Program-made: the position numbers and the translations under genes
Shown: positions 16,298-26,461 of the stretch, piece after piece
Layout of the letters: the number at the start of each line of letters is the position of its first letter
Numbering within the stretch: position 1 is the stretch's first letter
Assembly (NCBI GenBank): GCA_019359495.1
Contig: JAHHHF010000076.1
Location: 1-64,000 of the forward strand
Direction of reading: 5' to 3'
Length of the DNA stretch: 64,000 nucleotides
From: Goleter apudmare HA4340-LM2
Lineage (GTDB): Bacteria; Cyanobacteriota; Cyanobacteriia; Cyanobacteriales; Nostocaceae
Notes under the pieces: model-generated
Databases searched by the model: none
What the model was told of the DNA's origin: nothing
What the model saw: only the letters and a program-made list of their open reading frames with translations

Positions 16298-17941
16298 ATG
16301 AATACGGCAGACCTGTTAGTACAGTGTTTAGAAAATGAAGGGGTGCAATATGTTTTTGGACTTCCTGGTGAAGAAAACCTGCACGTTTTAGAAGCATTAA
16401 AAAATTCTTCTATTCAATTTATTACTACCCGTCATGAACAGGGTGCAGCATTCATGGCGGATGTCTACGGACGCCTCACAGGTAAAGCCGGAGTTTGTCT
16501 TTCGACTCTGGGCCCTGGGGCCACAAATTTGATGACTGGGGTAGCAGATGCTAACCTCGATGGTGCGCCTTTGGTGGCAATTACTGGGCAAGTGGGAACC
16601 GATAGAATGCATATCGAATCCCACCAATATCTAGATTTGGTGGCGATGTTTGCCCCCGTAACTAAGTGGAATAAACAGATTGTGCGCCCCAGTATCACAC
16701 CAGAAGTGGTGCGGAAAGCATTTAAGCTGGCACAAACTGAAAAACCCGGTGCTGTGCATATCGATTTGCCAGAAAATATTGCTGCTATGCCAGTGGAAGG
16801 CAAGGCTTTGCATAAGGATAATATCCAAAAAACCTATGCTTCCTTTGCCAGTATTCGGGCCGCAGCCGCAGCAATTTCTCAGGCAGTTAATCCATTAATT
16901 TTAGTAGGAAATGGCGCTATCCGTGCCCAGGCTAGTGATGCGGTGACGCAATTTGCTACTCAGATGAATATTCCTGCTGCTAATACTTTTATGGGTAAAG
17001 GCGTCATCCCTTATACTCATCACTTGGCCTTGTGGTCAGTGGGATTACAGCAACGAGATTTTATTACCTGCGGCTTTGACAATGCAGATTTAGTAATTGC
17101 TATTGGCTATGATTTGATTGAATTTTCTCCTAAAAAGTGGAATCCTGATAGCAAGATTCCTATTGTACATATTGCCGCCAATTCTGCGGAAATCGATAGT
17201 AGTTATATTCCCCAAGTTGAAGTGGTCGGAGATATTTCTGATTCCCTCAATGAAATCTTAAAGCTAGCGGATAGACAGGGGAAAGCCAATCCTTACTCTA
17301 TCAGTTTACGGGGAAATATTCGCGCTGACTATGAAGAACATGCCCATGATGATGGTTTTCCCATTAAGCCACAAAAGTTAATTTATGACTTGCGGCAAGT
17401 GATGGGCCCAGATGATATTGTCATCTCTGATGTCGGCGCACATAAAATGTGGATTGCCCGTCATTATCACTGTCATAGCCCCAATACTTGCCTGATTTCT
17501 AATGGCTTTGCGGCGATGGGGATTGCTATTCCCGGTGCTTTAGCTGCCAAACTTGTGCATCCTCACCGCAAAGTTGTAGCTGCAACTGGTGATGGTGGCT
17601 TTATGATGAATTGCCAAGAATTAGAAACGGCTTTGCGTGTTGGTACGCCTTTTGTCACCTTAATTTTTAATGATGGTGGCTATGGTTTAATTGAATGGAA
17701 GCAAGAAAACCAATTTGGGAAAGGAAACTCATCTTTTGTGCATTTTGGTAATCCTGATTTTGTGAAATTAGCTGAAAGCATGGGTTTAAAAGGTTATCGA
17801 GTTGAGTCAGCTACCGATTTAATTCCTGTACTCAAAGAAGCCTTAGCGCAAGATGTGCCTGCGGTGATTGATTGCCCCGTAGACTATCGGGAGAATCGCC
17901 GCTTTACGCAAAAAGCCGGCGAGTTGAATTGCGTTGTGTAA
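16298..17941 (+). CDS. 2-oxoglutarate decarboxylase (acetolactate synthase-like ThDP enzyme)
   Basis: A thiamine-diphosphate enzyme expected to decarboxylate 2-oxoglutarate to succinic semialdehyde. The 547-residue protein has the catalytic glutamate in TTRHEQGAAFMADVYGR (about residue 49), the central domain with ITGQVGTDRMHIESHQ, and the ThDP-binding motif GDGGFMMNCQELETAL ending in FNDGGYG. It would often be annotated as acetolactate synthase large subunit, but it has no small-subunit gene nearby and directly follows succinate-semialdehyde dehydrogenase, the arrangement of the characterised Synechococcus PCC 7002 decarboxylase. The substrate assignment therefore rests on gene context and homology, not on a residue I can point to. 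Confidence 0.85.
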   Translation: MNTADLLVQCLENEGVQYVFGLPGEENLHVLEALKNSSIQFITTRHEQGAAFMADVYGRLTGKAGVCLSTLGPGATNLMTGVADANLDGAPLVAITGQVGTDRMHIESHQYLDLVAMFAPVTKWNKQIVRPSITPEVVRKAFKLAQTEKPGAVHIDLPENIAAMPVEGKALHKDNIQKTYASFASIRAAAAAISQAVNPLILVGNGAIRAQASDAVTQFATQMNIPAANTFMGKGVIPYTHHLALWSVGLQQRDFITCGFDNADLVIAIGYDLIEFSPKKWNPDSKIPIVHIAANSAEIDSSYIPQVEVVGDISDSLNEILKLADRQGKANPYSISLRGNIRADYEEHAHDDGFPIKPQKLIYDLRQVMGPDDIVISDVGAHKMWIARHYHCHSPNTCLISNGFAAMGIAIPGALAAKLVHPHRKVVAATGDGGFMMNCQELETALRVGTPFVTLIFNDGGYGLIEWKQENQFGKGNSSFVHFGNPDFVKLAESMGLKGYRVESATDLIPVLKEALAQDVPAVIDCPVDYRENRRFTQKAGELNCVV

Positions 17942-17985
17942 ATAGTTAGGAGTAATATAGCAGTCCTCAATTATTTATGAACGCA

Positions 17986-18015
17986 AGATCCCCGATTTCT
18001 TTAAGTCGGGGATCT
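17986..18015 (+). terminator. Hairpin after the decarboxylase gene
   Basis: A perfect 10-bp inverted repeat AGATCCCCGA/TCGGGGATCT with a 10-nt loop lies 45 bp after the stop. No T-run follows on the plus strand, so it is either a processing or stability hairpin or a weak terminator. Confidence 0.5.
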
Positions 18016-18235
18016 GATTATTGTGATCAGTAAGTCGGCGAGAATAAACCCAACTACTCCTAATTGCTGATAGCTATGCCTATCGCCCGCCGCAAATAAC
18101 CCTGAACATCAATCAATAACCTCTCGGTGGTTAAGTGCATGGGCATTGTTATGCTGTTCCACACTACAAAAATATCTCAATTTCTTGGATAAAGTTAATA
18201 TTTTTCTACGGAAAATCAGATATTTCAGGCTGTGG

Positions 18236-19651
18236 TTAATGCTGATTTCCCAACCATTGCAAGCACAATTGCCGGAAATGGTCGCCCCGTACTTCAAAAT
18301 TAGGATACTGGTCAAAACTCGCACAAGCTGGGGATAGCAACACTACAGCCGCTTGATACTGTTTGGCTAATTCTGCGGATCTAGGGATAGCCTTCTCCAT
18401 TGTTTCCACAATTTCGTAATTACTGTACCCAACTGCTTGCAGGCGTTGGGCAAATACGGGAGCCGCAGTACCAATCAATAAAACAGCAGCTGCTTGTGCT
18501 TGAATTTTTGCTAGCCAGCCGGTGTCATCACCTGCTTTCGCTTCACCACCGGCAATCAAAATTGCTGGACTACTAACGGATGCTAAACCAACTTCGGCTG
18601 CATCATAGTTGGTGGCTTTGCTGTCGTTAATAAAATCAATGCCTTCCCAAGTACAGATGTGTTCTAGACGATGGGGAACACCAGGGAATTCTCGAACTCC
18701 GCGCTCAATCGCCTCAGGTGCAATTCCTGCTAACCGCGCTGCGGCTACAGCCATGAGTAAGTTTTGCTGGTTGTGTTCTCCCACCATCCGCAAAGCAGAT
18801 ACTTCTACGATCGCTTTTGGGGCACTATTTGCAGTTAATTTTTCCACAACCCAACCATTTTCAATATAAAAGCCTTGTTCGCCAATGAGATACTCTTTAC
18901 CTTTGGCACTTGTCCAATAAGCATGAGGCCAATGACTTAAACCGACTTTGTTTAAGTAAACATCATCGCTATTGAACACTTGCGATTGAGACTGATGCAG
19001 TAGTTTAGCTTTGATGTTGTAGTAATTGTCTAAAGTCTTGTGGCGACTGAGGTGATCTGGTGTGAACGTTGTCCAAACGCCGATACGAGGGGCAAGAGTA
19101 GTGGAAGATTCTATTTGATAACTGCTGACTTCGGCAATCACCCAGTCAATTGAGGGTGAGGGGGTATTATCAATGCTTACTTCCTTATCTCCCCCCTGAG
19201 ATAGGGCAACTTCACAGGCAGCGTGGCCAATGTTACCACAAGCGGGGGCGTTTAATCCGGCTGCTTGAAAGATGGCAGCAATCAAGGCGGTGGTAGTAGT
19301 TTTGCCGTTAGTACCAGTAATTCCTACCCAAGGTAGATGTTGCAAATGTCGCCAAGCTAGCTCCATTTCACCAATAGTTTCAATGCCTAATCCTCGTGCC
19401 TTGATTAGTAAGGGAATATCCCAAGGCACGCCAGGACTGACGACTATTAATTGGGGTAAATCAGTAACAGTAAATTCTAGGGTGTGTCCTAGTTTAACGG
19501 TGATTTGTTCGGCAGCGAGTTCTTGTTGTTGTTTGAGGAGGGTCAGGGAGGTATTGGCATCACTTAGCTCCACCTCCCAGCCTTCCTGTTGCAACAATCT
19601 CGCCGCAGCAATACCGGACTTTCCCAATCCAATAACAGAAGCTCTGGGCAT
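18236..19651 (-). CDS. murD: UDP-N-acetylmuramoylalanine--D-glutamate ligase MurD
   Basis: Adds D-glutamate to UDP-MurNAc-L-Ala in cytoplasmic peptidoglycan precursor synthesis. The protein (471 aa from the ATG at 19651) begins [20 protein letters not shown], a Rossmann-like UDP-binding fold, contains the Mur ligase ATP loop [28 protein letters not shown] in the central domain, and the C-terminal [19 protein letters not shown]. The frame runs 12 codons further upstream to 19687, but the added residues do not belong to MurD. A leftover variable insert ([16 protein letters not shown]) lies near 165. It is followed downstream by no co-directional gene and preceded by glyS at 88 bp. Confidence 0.95.
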   Translation of the reverse strand: MPRASVIGLGKSGIAAARLLQQEGWEVELSDANTSLTLLKQQQELAAEQITVKLGHTLEFTVTDLPQLIVVSPGVPWDIPLLIKARGLGIETIGEMELAWRHLQHLPWVGITGTNGKTTTTALIAAIFQAAGLNAPACGNIGHAACEVALSQGGDKEVSIDNTPSPSIDWVIAEVSSYQIESSTTLAPRIGVWTTFTPDHLSRHKTLDNYYNIKAKLLHQSQSQVFNSDDVYLNKVGLSHWPHAYWTSAKGKEYLIGEQGFYIENGWVVEKLTANSAPKAIVEVSALRMVGEHNQQNLLMAVAAARLAGIAPEAIERGVREFPGVPHRLEHICTWEGIDFINDSKATNYDAAEVGLASVSSPAILIAGGEAKAGDDTGWLAKIQAQAAAVLLIGTAAPVFAQRLQAVGYSNYEIVETMEKAIPRSAELAKQYQAAVVLLSPACASFDQYPNFEVRGDHFRQLCLQWLGNQH

Positions 19652-19738
19652 AGACTGTACGTAGCAGAGATCCCTGGTTAAGCACATCTTATCGTAACGT
19701 TTATTGGCAGAAATTACACCACCTTTTGTTGACTTATG

Positions 19739-21889
19739 CTACAGATTTTTGACGATCGCACCAAAGTCAGCTAAAACACGGGCATGATTGCGAAGTAATC
19801 CGAGTAAATTTAACCGATTCCGCTTGATTTCTGGATCGGGGTCCATTACTAAAACACTATCTTCTCCATCAAAAAAGTTACTAACAGTAGGCGTAATTTT
19901 TCCTAACGCTGTTACTAACAGTTGATAATCTCGTGATTGCTGGGCTGCTTTTGTTTGCGGCACTAAATCAACTATGGCATCATAAAAAGCGGCTTCGGAA
20001 GATTTTTGGAATAGTTCTTTTTTAACTACGGCTGCGGGTTCTAGTTGTTGTGTATCCAAATCGCCTTGGGCGGCTAGCCTGGTGGAACGATTCACAGTTT
20101 CATAGATGTGATCTAGAGTGCTATCTTGGCGAATTTGTTGCAGGTATAAAGCGCGATCGCGTACATCTAATAAATCTTTCAATGCTCTTTCGGTATACTC
20201 AGGATCATTCTCTCCTAGAACTGCATTCACTAGGTCATAATCAATCTGCTTTTCTTCTTGGAGTAAGGTGCGGACACGTTGTAAGAAGAAGTCTCTTAAA
20301 GCAGCAATTAATGCTTTCTGATCTTTGTGATACGCAGCCACAAAATCTGTAGTAATTTGCTCTAACAAATGTGCCAAATTCACAGGTAAATTAGCAAACC
20401 ATGTAATGTTAATTACCGCATTCGCTGCCCTGCGTAATGCAAAAGGATCTGAAGAACCAGAAGGTATCAAGCCGAGTCCAAAGATACTAACTAAGGTGTC
20501 TAATTTATCTGCCAAAGCGACAATTTGACCTGTGATAGTTTGGGGTAAAATATCATCAGCATTCCTTGGTAAATAATGTTCAAAAATTGCTTTGGCGACT
20601 GCTTCTGGTTCACCACTGGCTAAAGCATACTTTTCTCCCATGACACCTTGCAATTCGGGGAATTCATAGACCATTTGGGTAACTAGGTCAGCTTTACACA
20701 GCAAAGCGGCTCTGTGAATATTTTGGCGTTGATCTGCTGCTAGTTGTAGTTGTTCAGCGATTTGCTCGGCAATTTTAACTATTCTGTCTACCTTGGTACG
20801 CAGTGAACCTAAATCTTCTTGAAAGGTGACTTTTTCTAATTGTGGTAAAAAGCTTTCTAAGGGCTTGGCTAAATCAGTTTTGTAGAAAAATTGTCCATCT
20901 GCTAGCCTAGCGCGGATGACTCTTTCATTACCAACAGCGATGATATCTGCTTTCTTGGGATCACCGTTGGCAATGGTGATAAAATTGGGCAGTAATTCCT
21001 TGCTATCTGCGGTTGTGAATACAGGAAAATAACGCTGATGACTGACCATCACGGTGGTAATTACTTCCGTTGGTAAGTTCAAAAATTCAGCCTCAAATTT
21101 GCCAACCACTGACGAAGGCCACTCTACTAAATTCGTGACTTCTTCCAACAAATCGGGGTAGATTTCGGCATAGCCATGAAGCTTTTGCACAGATGATTTG
21201 ACTTGTTCTTTGATAGTTTTTGTCCGTTCCTCGGCATCAACTACAACATAAGCAGAGCGGAGTGTGGTAACGTAATCAATAGCTTGGGCAATTGTCACCA
21301 ATTCTGGATGTAAAACCCGATGAACGTGAGAAATGCGATCGCTTTTCACGATTTTAGAAGCATTCACCAATTCAATCGGCAATACCTCCGCATCCAACAA
21401 AGCCACCAGCCAGCGAATCGGGCGCGAGAACCTGACATCACCATCACCCCAACGCATCAACCGCTTACCTTCCAAACCCAAAATCCACTGGGGAACCAGT
21501 TCTGTGAGAATTTCCGCCACGGGACGACCGGGAATGCTTTTGTTGATAAACACAAATTCCCCTTTGTCAGTGGGGCGGACTTGGAGGGCGTCGATTTCTA
21601 CACCTTGCTTTTTGGCAAAACCTATAGCAGCTGGTGTGGGTTGACCATTTTTAAAAGCGGCTTGGGCGGGAGGGCCTTTAATTTCTTCTTCCCGGTCTGG
21701 TTGCTGGAATGGTAGACCTTTAATCAGTACTGCTAGACGGCGAGGAGTACCGTAAACTTCCACAGCATCACTGGTGAGACTGTGATCTGATAGACTTTGG
21801 GGAATACGAGATCGCCATTGTGCGATCGCATCCCTGAGAAAGCTTGCAGGTAGTTCTTCTGTACCAACTTCTAATAAAAATGCAGGCAT
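19739..21889 (-). CDS. glyS: Glycyl-tRNA synthetase beta subunit
   Basis: The beta chain of the alpha2beta2 bacterial glycyl-tRNA synthetase, needed with GlyQ to charge tRNA-Gly. The 716-residue sequence begins with the family signature [17 protein letters not shown] and contains [26 protein letters not shown] and [19 protein letters not shown] (HD-like region). The C-terminus has the anticodon-binding DALR-like helices ([19 protein letters not shown]). Length is standard. glyQ is not in the window, as is usual for cyanobacteria where the two genes are separated. Confidence 0.96.
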   Translation of the reverse strand: MPAFLLEVGTEELPASFLRDAIAQWRSRIPQSLSDHSLTSDAVEVYGTPRRLAVLIKGLPFQQPDREEEIKGPPAQAAFKNGQPTPAAIGFAKKQGVEIDALQVRPTDKGEFVFINKSIPGRPVAEILTELVPQWILGLEGKRLMRWGDGDVRFSRPIRWLVALLDAEVLPIELVNASKIVKSDRISHVHRVLHPELVTIAQAIDYVTTLRSAYVVVDAEERTKTIKEQVKSSVQKLHGYAEIYPDLLEEVTNLVEWPSSVVGKFEAEFLNLPTEVITTVMVSHQRYFPVFTTADSKELLPNFITIANGDPKKADIIAVGNERVIRARLADGQFFYKTDLAKPLESFLPQLEKVTFQEDLGSLRTKVDRIVKIAEQIAEQLQLAADQRQNIHRAALLCKADLVTQMVYEFPELQGVMGEKYALASGEPEAVAKAIFEHYLPRNADDILPQTITGQIVALADKLDTLVSIFGLGLIPSGSSDPFALRRAANAVINITWFANLPVNLAHLLEQITTDFVAAYHKDQKALIAALRDFFLQRVRTLLQEEKQIDYDLVNAVLGENDPEYTERALKDLLDVRDRALYLQQIRQDSTLDHIYETVNRSTRLAAQGDLDTQQLEPAAVVKKELFQKSSEAAFYDAIVDLVPQTKAAQQSRDYQLLVTALGKITPTVSNFFDGEDSVLVMDPDPEIKRNRLNLLGLLRNHARVLADFGAIVKNL

Positions 21890-21991
21890 AGGACAATATG
21901 ATGTAAAACAGCCAATTCCAACAGTTTACCTTGCCTGTAATGCTGACGGATTGTCTTTGATGTAGAGGTATGAGGGGAAAAGGTACAAAGG

Positions 21992-22283
21992 TCATGCTGC
22001 CCAATCTTTACACAGTAACTCAGCCTGTTGCAGCACTGTCACCATCGCCTTCTCCTGCTTTTCTGGGATAACCATATTTCCGCAGCAGGCGTTTGACTAA
22101 ACGGCGGAGGTTCGCTATTTATTGTGTGCAGACAAGGGTTCCTACTCTGGGTTCTGTACCATCTGAAATTACTAAAATTTCGTTATGAGGAAATAAGCTA
22201 GGGATATCTTGTTTGTAGGTTTGGAGTTGGTTAAATGCACCTTTAATGGTGCGGCTACCTTTCCAGCAGGACAAGGTGGGGAG
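21992..22283 (-). pseudogene. hsdR: Remnant of a type I restriction HsdR subunit
   Basis: Two collapsed pieces of an HsdR protein can be read on the minus strand. The upstream piece (about 22135-22265) gives [19 protein letters not shown] followed by [18 protein letters not shown], typical of the HsdR N-terminal nuclease domain. After a stop and a large deletion, the downstream piece (21992-22110) gives ANLRRLVKRLLRKYGYP and, after a frameshift, EKQEKAMVTVLQQAELLCKD with a final stop, matching the HsdR C-terminus. More than 90% of the gene is missing. It marks a former type I restriction-modification locus and cannot be functional. Confidence 0.75.
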
Positions 22284-22502
22284 TTAAACCAATAATTTTT
22301 TCTCACCGATGGGCTGATGATATAAAACCATTAGCTGACTAGCATTTAAAGTTTCTACTGCGTAAGCTTGTCCTCTGAAGTCGCTAAATTCTACTTCAAA
22401 GACTCCAGGTTCATATTCATCCACAATTGTTCCTACTTGACCGCGATATAATTCTAACTCTGGTAAGTCTTCGGTTAGAGCAACAACATCTAATAATTTC
22501 AT
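22284..22502 (-). CDS. DUF4926 domain small protein
   Basis: The 72-residue product MKLLDVVALTEDLPELELYR followed by GQVGTIVDEYEPGVFEVEF is a typical DUF4926 protein, a short SH3-like all-beta domain. It is acidic and cytoplasmic. Its ATG is 18 bp after the stop of the DUF6883 gene, and a ribosome site (GAGGTAAT) lies in that spacer, so the two are translated from one message. DUF4926 proteins often sit next to DUF6883 proteins; a toxin-antitoxin or immunity role has been suspected from such pairing but I know of no proof. Its stop abuts the hsdR remnant. Confidence 0.8.
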   Translation of the reverse strand: MKLLDVVALTEDLPELELYRGQVGTIVDEYEPGVFEVEFSDFRGQAYAVETLNASQLMVLYHQPIGEKKLLV

Positions 22503-22520
22503 GAGTATTACCTCAATGCT

Positions 22521-22853
22521 TTAGATTACATAACAGGTGACTAGGCGAGGAAAGTTTTCATCATTTCGCAGTATCCAAACACTCTGAATCATTGCTTGTT
22601 TGTTAGCGCGAGTAATAGGAAAGTCAATGATATATTTCTGTCCGTATGTATTGCTTTTACCAGGGATAGCATCATAATTAGCGACTGCTTGTAAAAGTAT
22701 GGTCTGTAGTTCTTCTGCATCATCTAAATTTAAGTCTAAGGCAGATTTGAATACACGAGCTTTGTGCTTTCCTTCTGGATGTTCAGGATTGAGACAGTAA
22801 GTTGCTATTTTGTCTATTTCAACGATAGTGCATTCTGGATTAGGCAGTTTCAT
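22521..22853 (-). CDS. DUF6883 domain protein, possible toxin of a gene pair
   Basis: The 110-residue product has the DUF6883 pattern: MKLPNPECTIVEIDKIATYC, HPEGKHKARVFKSALDL, YGQKYIIDFPITRANKQ and the final SVWILRNDENFPRLVTCYV. DUF6883 domains also occur at the C-termini of polymorphic toxins, with conserved H, K and R residues as here. The reading frame stays open upstream of the ATG without a start codon to a stop near 23010, reading DDLIFFEIVLDDYATKLISG, so the gene may have lost a 5' part or follow the remnant of another gene. Toxin function is inference from family and pairing. Confidence 0.75.
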   Translation of the reverse strand: MKLPNPECTIVEIDKIATYCLNPEHPEGKHKARVFKSALDLNLDDAEELQTILLQAVANYDAIPGKSNTYGQKYIIDFPITRANKQAMIQSVWILRNDENFPRLVTCYVI

Positions 22854-23063
22854 GAAACTTTCGCTACAACCTTCTCCACTTTTTTTGGCATAGATTTCAC
22901 CTGAGATGAGTTTAGTAGCATAATCGTCTAAAACTATTTCAAAAAATATCAGGTCATCTCTATCAATTGAGGTGTGTATAACAAATTTTTTGAGGACTAC
23001 CCCAAAAAATCATGAACGCATTAGCTTGTAGTAGCGCTGAGACGCTACTACCTCTATAAGTGC

Positions 23064-24950
23064 CTATTCTACCGTTACAGACTTAGCCAAATTTCTCGGC
23101 TGATCGACATCCAACCCACGACGGGCGGCGATATGATAAGCCAACAACTGCAAGGGAATCACTGTGAGGATGGGAGATAGCAATTCATCTACAGTTGCAA
23201 CTGGTAATAAATCGTTAAAGATTTCCGCCGCTTCGCCATCGTTGACTGTTGTTACCCCAATTAAACGGGAATCTCTGGCTTTGGCTTCCTGGGCATTAGA
23301 AATCACCTTTTCGTAAACACTACCAGGAACTGCGATCGCCACTACCGGTACTTTAGCATCTAACAAGGCGATTGGCCCATGCTTCATTTCGCCGGCGGGA
23401 TATCCTTCGGCGTGGATGTAGCTAATTTCTTTTAATTTCAATGCCCCTTCTAAAGCAATGGGGAAGTTAATTCCGCGTCCCAAAAAGATGAAGTCTTGGG
23501 TTTCGGCAAATTCATGGGCTAAGTGTTCAGTTAACTTTTCTTGACTTTCTAAAGTGGCTTCAATTTCTTTGGGAATTTGTCGCAGTCCATGAATAATGTC
23601 TGCTAATTTATCTGGGTTAATTGTTTGTCGCCGTGCTGCTAAATCCAACGCCAAGGCGTAAAATGCCATCAGTTGGGCAACAAAAGTTTTCGTTGCTGCT
23701 ACCCCAATTTCAATTCCTGCCAGAGTACTGATAATATGCGGTACTAGATGACCAAGGCTGCTTTCTGGACGATTGGTAATACCCAATAGTCGCGCTTGAT
23801 ACTTTGCTTCTTTGCCTTGGCGACGTTCTTTTTCCATCGCTAAAGCTGCCAGTGTATCGGCAGTTTCACCAGATTGTGTCACACCAATGGTCAAAGTATT
23901 AGGAAGCAAAGGTGATGGTGCATAACGATACTCAGAAGCATAGTGGACTTGAGTAGATATCCCTGCTAATTGTTCAATTAAATATTTCCCTACCAATGCG
24001 GCGTGCCAACTAGTACCACAAGCCACGATTTGAATTTGGTCGATGTCTGCGTAAAATTCTTTAGGTAAGCTGAGATTAATTGGTGATGGATTACCATCAT
24101 TATTGAAGTAGGCTTCTAAACTAGCCCTGACTACTCCTGGTTGCTCATAAATTTCTTTGAGCATGAAGTGTTTGAATCCCTGTTTCTCTACCATCATGGG
24201 ATGCAAGTTGAGTAGACGAGGTTGTTTTTTCAACCTGTCGCCAGCAAAGTTGTAAATCTCTACACCCAAAGGCGTCAAGCGGGCGATTTCGCCGTTTTCT
24301 AGGGGTAGTACTGCACGGGTATAAGCAACTATTGCTGGGGTGTCAGAAGCACAGAAAAATTCCCCTTGCCCAAAACCAATCACTAAAGGCGCTTGTTGTC
24401 GGACTACAATCAGTTCATCTGGGTAGTCAGCAGCAATGACTGCGATCGCAAATGCTCCTTCTAAGTGCTTAACAGCTTGACGAACTGCTTCTAGGAAGAA
24501 AGAGGGAGAAGTAGGTAGCGGAGGAGAGGGGAGGTTTTTTAAGAATTCTGCTATTAAATGGGGGATGACTTCTGTATCGGTTTCCGAACGAAACTGGTGT
24601 CCTTTTTGTTTGAGTTCTTCTCTTAACTCGCGGTAGTTTTCGATAATGCCATTTTGTACCACCGCTATCCGCATTGCTGTATCTAGGTGGGGATGGGCGT
24701 TGTGTTCTTCTGGTTTACCATGAGTTGCCCAGCGAGTGTGACCAATGCCAATTTGAGCCGGAATTTCTATATGTTCAAGTTTAGTACGTAGGTTGTGCAA
24801 TTTACCCTTAGCCCGCACACAATTAACATCACCTTCCCAAACCGTAGCGATTCCCGCAGAATCGTAACCTCTGTACTCTAATTTTTCTAGCCCAGCCAGT
24901 AAAATTTCTGTCGCCACTTGGGTGCCGATATATCCAACGATGCCACACAT
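23064..24950 (-). CDS. glmS: Glutamine--fructose-6-phosphate aminotransferase GlmS
   Basis: Makes glucosamine-6-phosphate from fructose-6-phosphate and glutamine, the entry to peptidoglycan and LPS amino sugars. The 628-residue enzyme begins MCGIVGYIGT with the N-terminal nucleophile Cys2 and the glutaminase motifs GIGHTRWATHGKP and NGIIENYREL. Two SIS domains follow (CGTSWHAALVGKYLIEQL, TQSGETADTL, LGRGINFPIALEGALKLKE) and the C-terminus DQPRNLAKSVTVE is canonical. A short low-complexity insert PSPPLPTSPS lies near 145. It lies 239 bp downstream of psaC on the same strand, with a terminator between, so it probably has its own promoter. I saw no glmS ribozyme. Confidence 0.96.
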   Translation of the reverse strand: MCGIVGYIGTQVATEILLAGLEKLEYRGYDSAGIATVWEGDVNCVRAKGKLHNLRTKLEHIEIPAQIGIGHTRWATHGKPEEHNAHPHLDTAMRIAVVQNGIIENYRELREELKQKGHQFRSETDTEVIPHLIAEFLKNLPSPPLPTSPSFFLEAVRQAVKHLEGAFAIAVIAADYPDELIVVRQQAPLVIGFGQGEFFCASDTPAIVAYTRAVLPLENGEIARLTPLGVEIYNFAGDRLKKQPRLLNLHPMMVEKQGFKHFMLKEIYEQPGVVRASLEAYFNNDGNPSPINLSLPKEFYADIDQIQIVACGTSWHAALVGKYLIEQLAGISTQVHYASEYRYAPSPLLPNTLTIGVTQSGETADTLAALAMEKERRQGKEAKYQARLLGITNRPESSLGHLVPHIISTLAGIEIGVAATKTFVAQLMAFYALALDLAARRQTINPDKLADIIHGLRQIPKEIEATLESQEKLTEHLAHEFAETQDFIFLGRGINFPIALEGALKLKEISYIHAEGYPAGEMKHGPIALLDAKVPVVAIAVPGSVYEKVISNAQEAKARDSRLIGVTTVNDGEAAEIFNDLLPVATVDELLSPILTVIPLQLLAYHIAARRGLDVDQPRNLAKSVTVE

Positions 24951-25025
24951 TGCTCACACCACTCCAGTTTCAGGATTATAAATCCAGTATAGTTGTTACC
25001 ATAAAGATGGCATTTTCGCCAAAAA

Positions 25026-25048
25026 AAAAGGAGCAATTTGCTCCTTTT
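25026..25048 (-). terminator. Rho-independent terminator of psaC
   Basis: The inverted repeat AAAAGGAGCA/TGCTCCTTTT with a 3-nt loop is followed on the minus strand by a further run of T (complement of the A-run at 25018-25025). It lies about 140 bp after the psaC stop and would separate psaC from glmS. Confidence 0.8.
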
Positions 25049-25189
25049 AACGGTATATCTTTATGGATTTTGAGCTTTTACAGTAAAAAAACAATGCTGT
25101 AGGGTAGGGATTACCCACCCTACAATGCTAAATGTGCTTGCTAATGAGACAGTTAATTGCGAGCCAAATGAGAAATTAAAATCAATTCC

Positions 25190-26050
<861 letters not shown>

Positions 26051-26419
26051 ATGGAGCCAGACTCTTTACCAACCGAGGTGATTCTGACACATCCGTCTCA
26101 GCAACTCGGTAGAGTGCAACTTGATTGGACACCCCAACCAGGAAACTATCTCGATTTTGAAGGTAAAACCTATGCGGTTTTAGAACGCCGCCACAGATAT
26201 CAACTCAAAGCAGGGCGCTATCATTTACACAAAGTAGCCCTTTATGTACAGTCTGCCCAAAGACCATCTGAAAAAAGTCTCGTAGGGGGACGCTGGGTAG
26301 TCGGCGATGCTACCTGTAGCTACAACGCTCATTCAGAAATCATTCGCTGTGCAGTCAACCCAGAAGGCCCTTGCGATTCCTGTCGTTTCTATGAAAATTT
26401 AACATTATCAAGTCAGTAA
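26051..26419 (+). CDS. DUF6464 family protein
   Basis: A 122-residue cytoplasmic protein of a cyanobacterial family without known function. The pattern YLDFEGKTYAVLERRHRYQ, the central KAGRYHLHKVALYVQ and the C-terminal cysteine-containing block ATCSYNAHSEIIRCAVNPEG then CDSCRFYE are family features. The four cysteines, two in CDSC, could bind a metal or a cluster, but this is inference. It is convergent with fmt, 42 bp away. Confidence 0.75.
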   Translation: MEPDSLPTEVILTHPSQQLGRVQLDWTPQPGNYLDFEGKTYAVLERRHRYQLKAGRYHLHKVALYVQSAQRPSEKSLVGGRWVVGDATCSYNAHSEIIRCAVNPEGPCDSCRFYENLTLSSQ

Positions 26420-26461
26420 ACACCAGCAAATCCCACAACCAAACATAAAACTCTCTTTTCC

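Noticed and set aside
16397-16828. Several minus-strand frames opposite the 2-oxoglutarate decarboxylase gene
   Set aside because: Shadow frames; the plus-strand ThDP enzyme explains the coding signal.
23064-25189. glmS ribozyme or riboswitch upstream of glmS
   Set aside because: The 239-bp leader contains the psaC terminator and a short AT-rich stretch; no ribozyme core is visible, and these are mainly found in Firmicutes.
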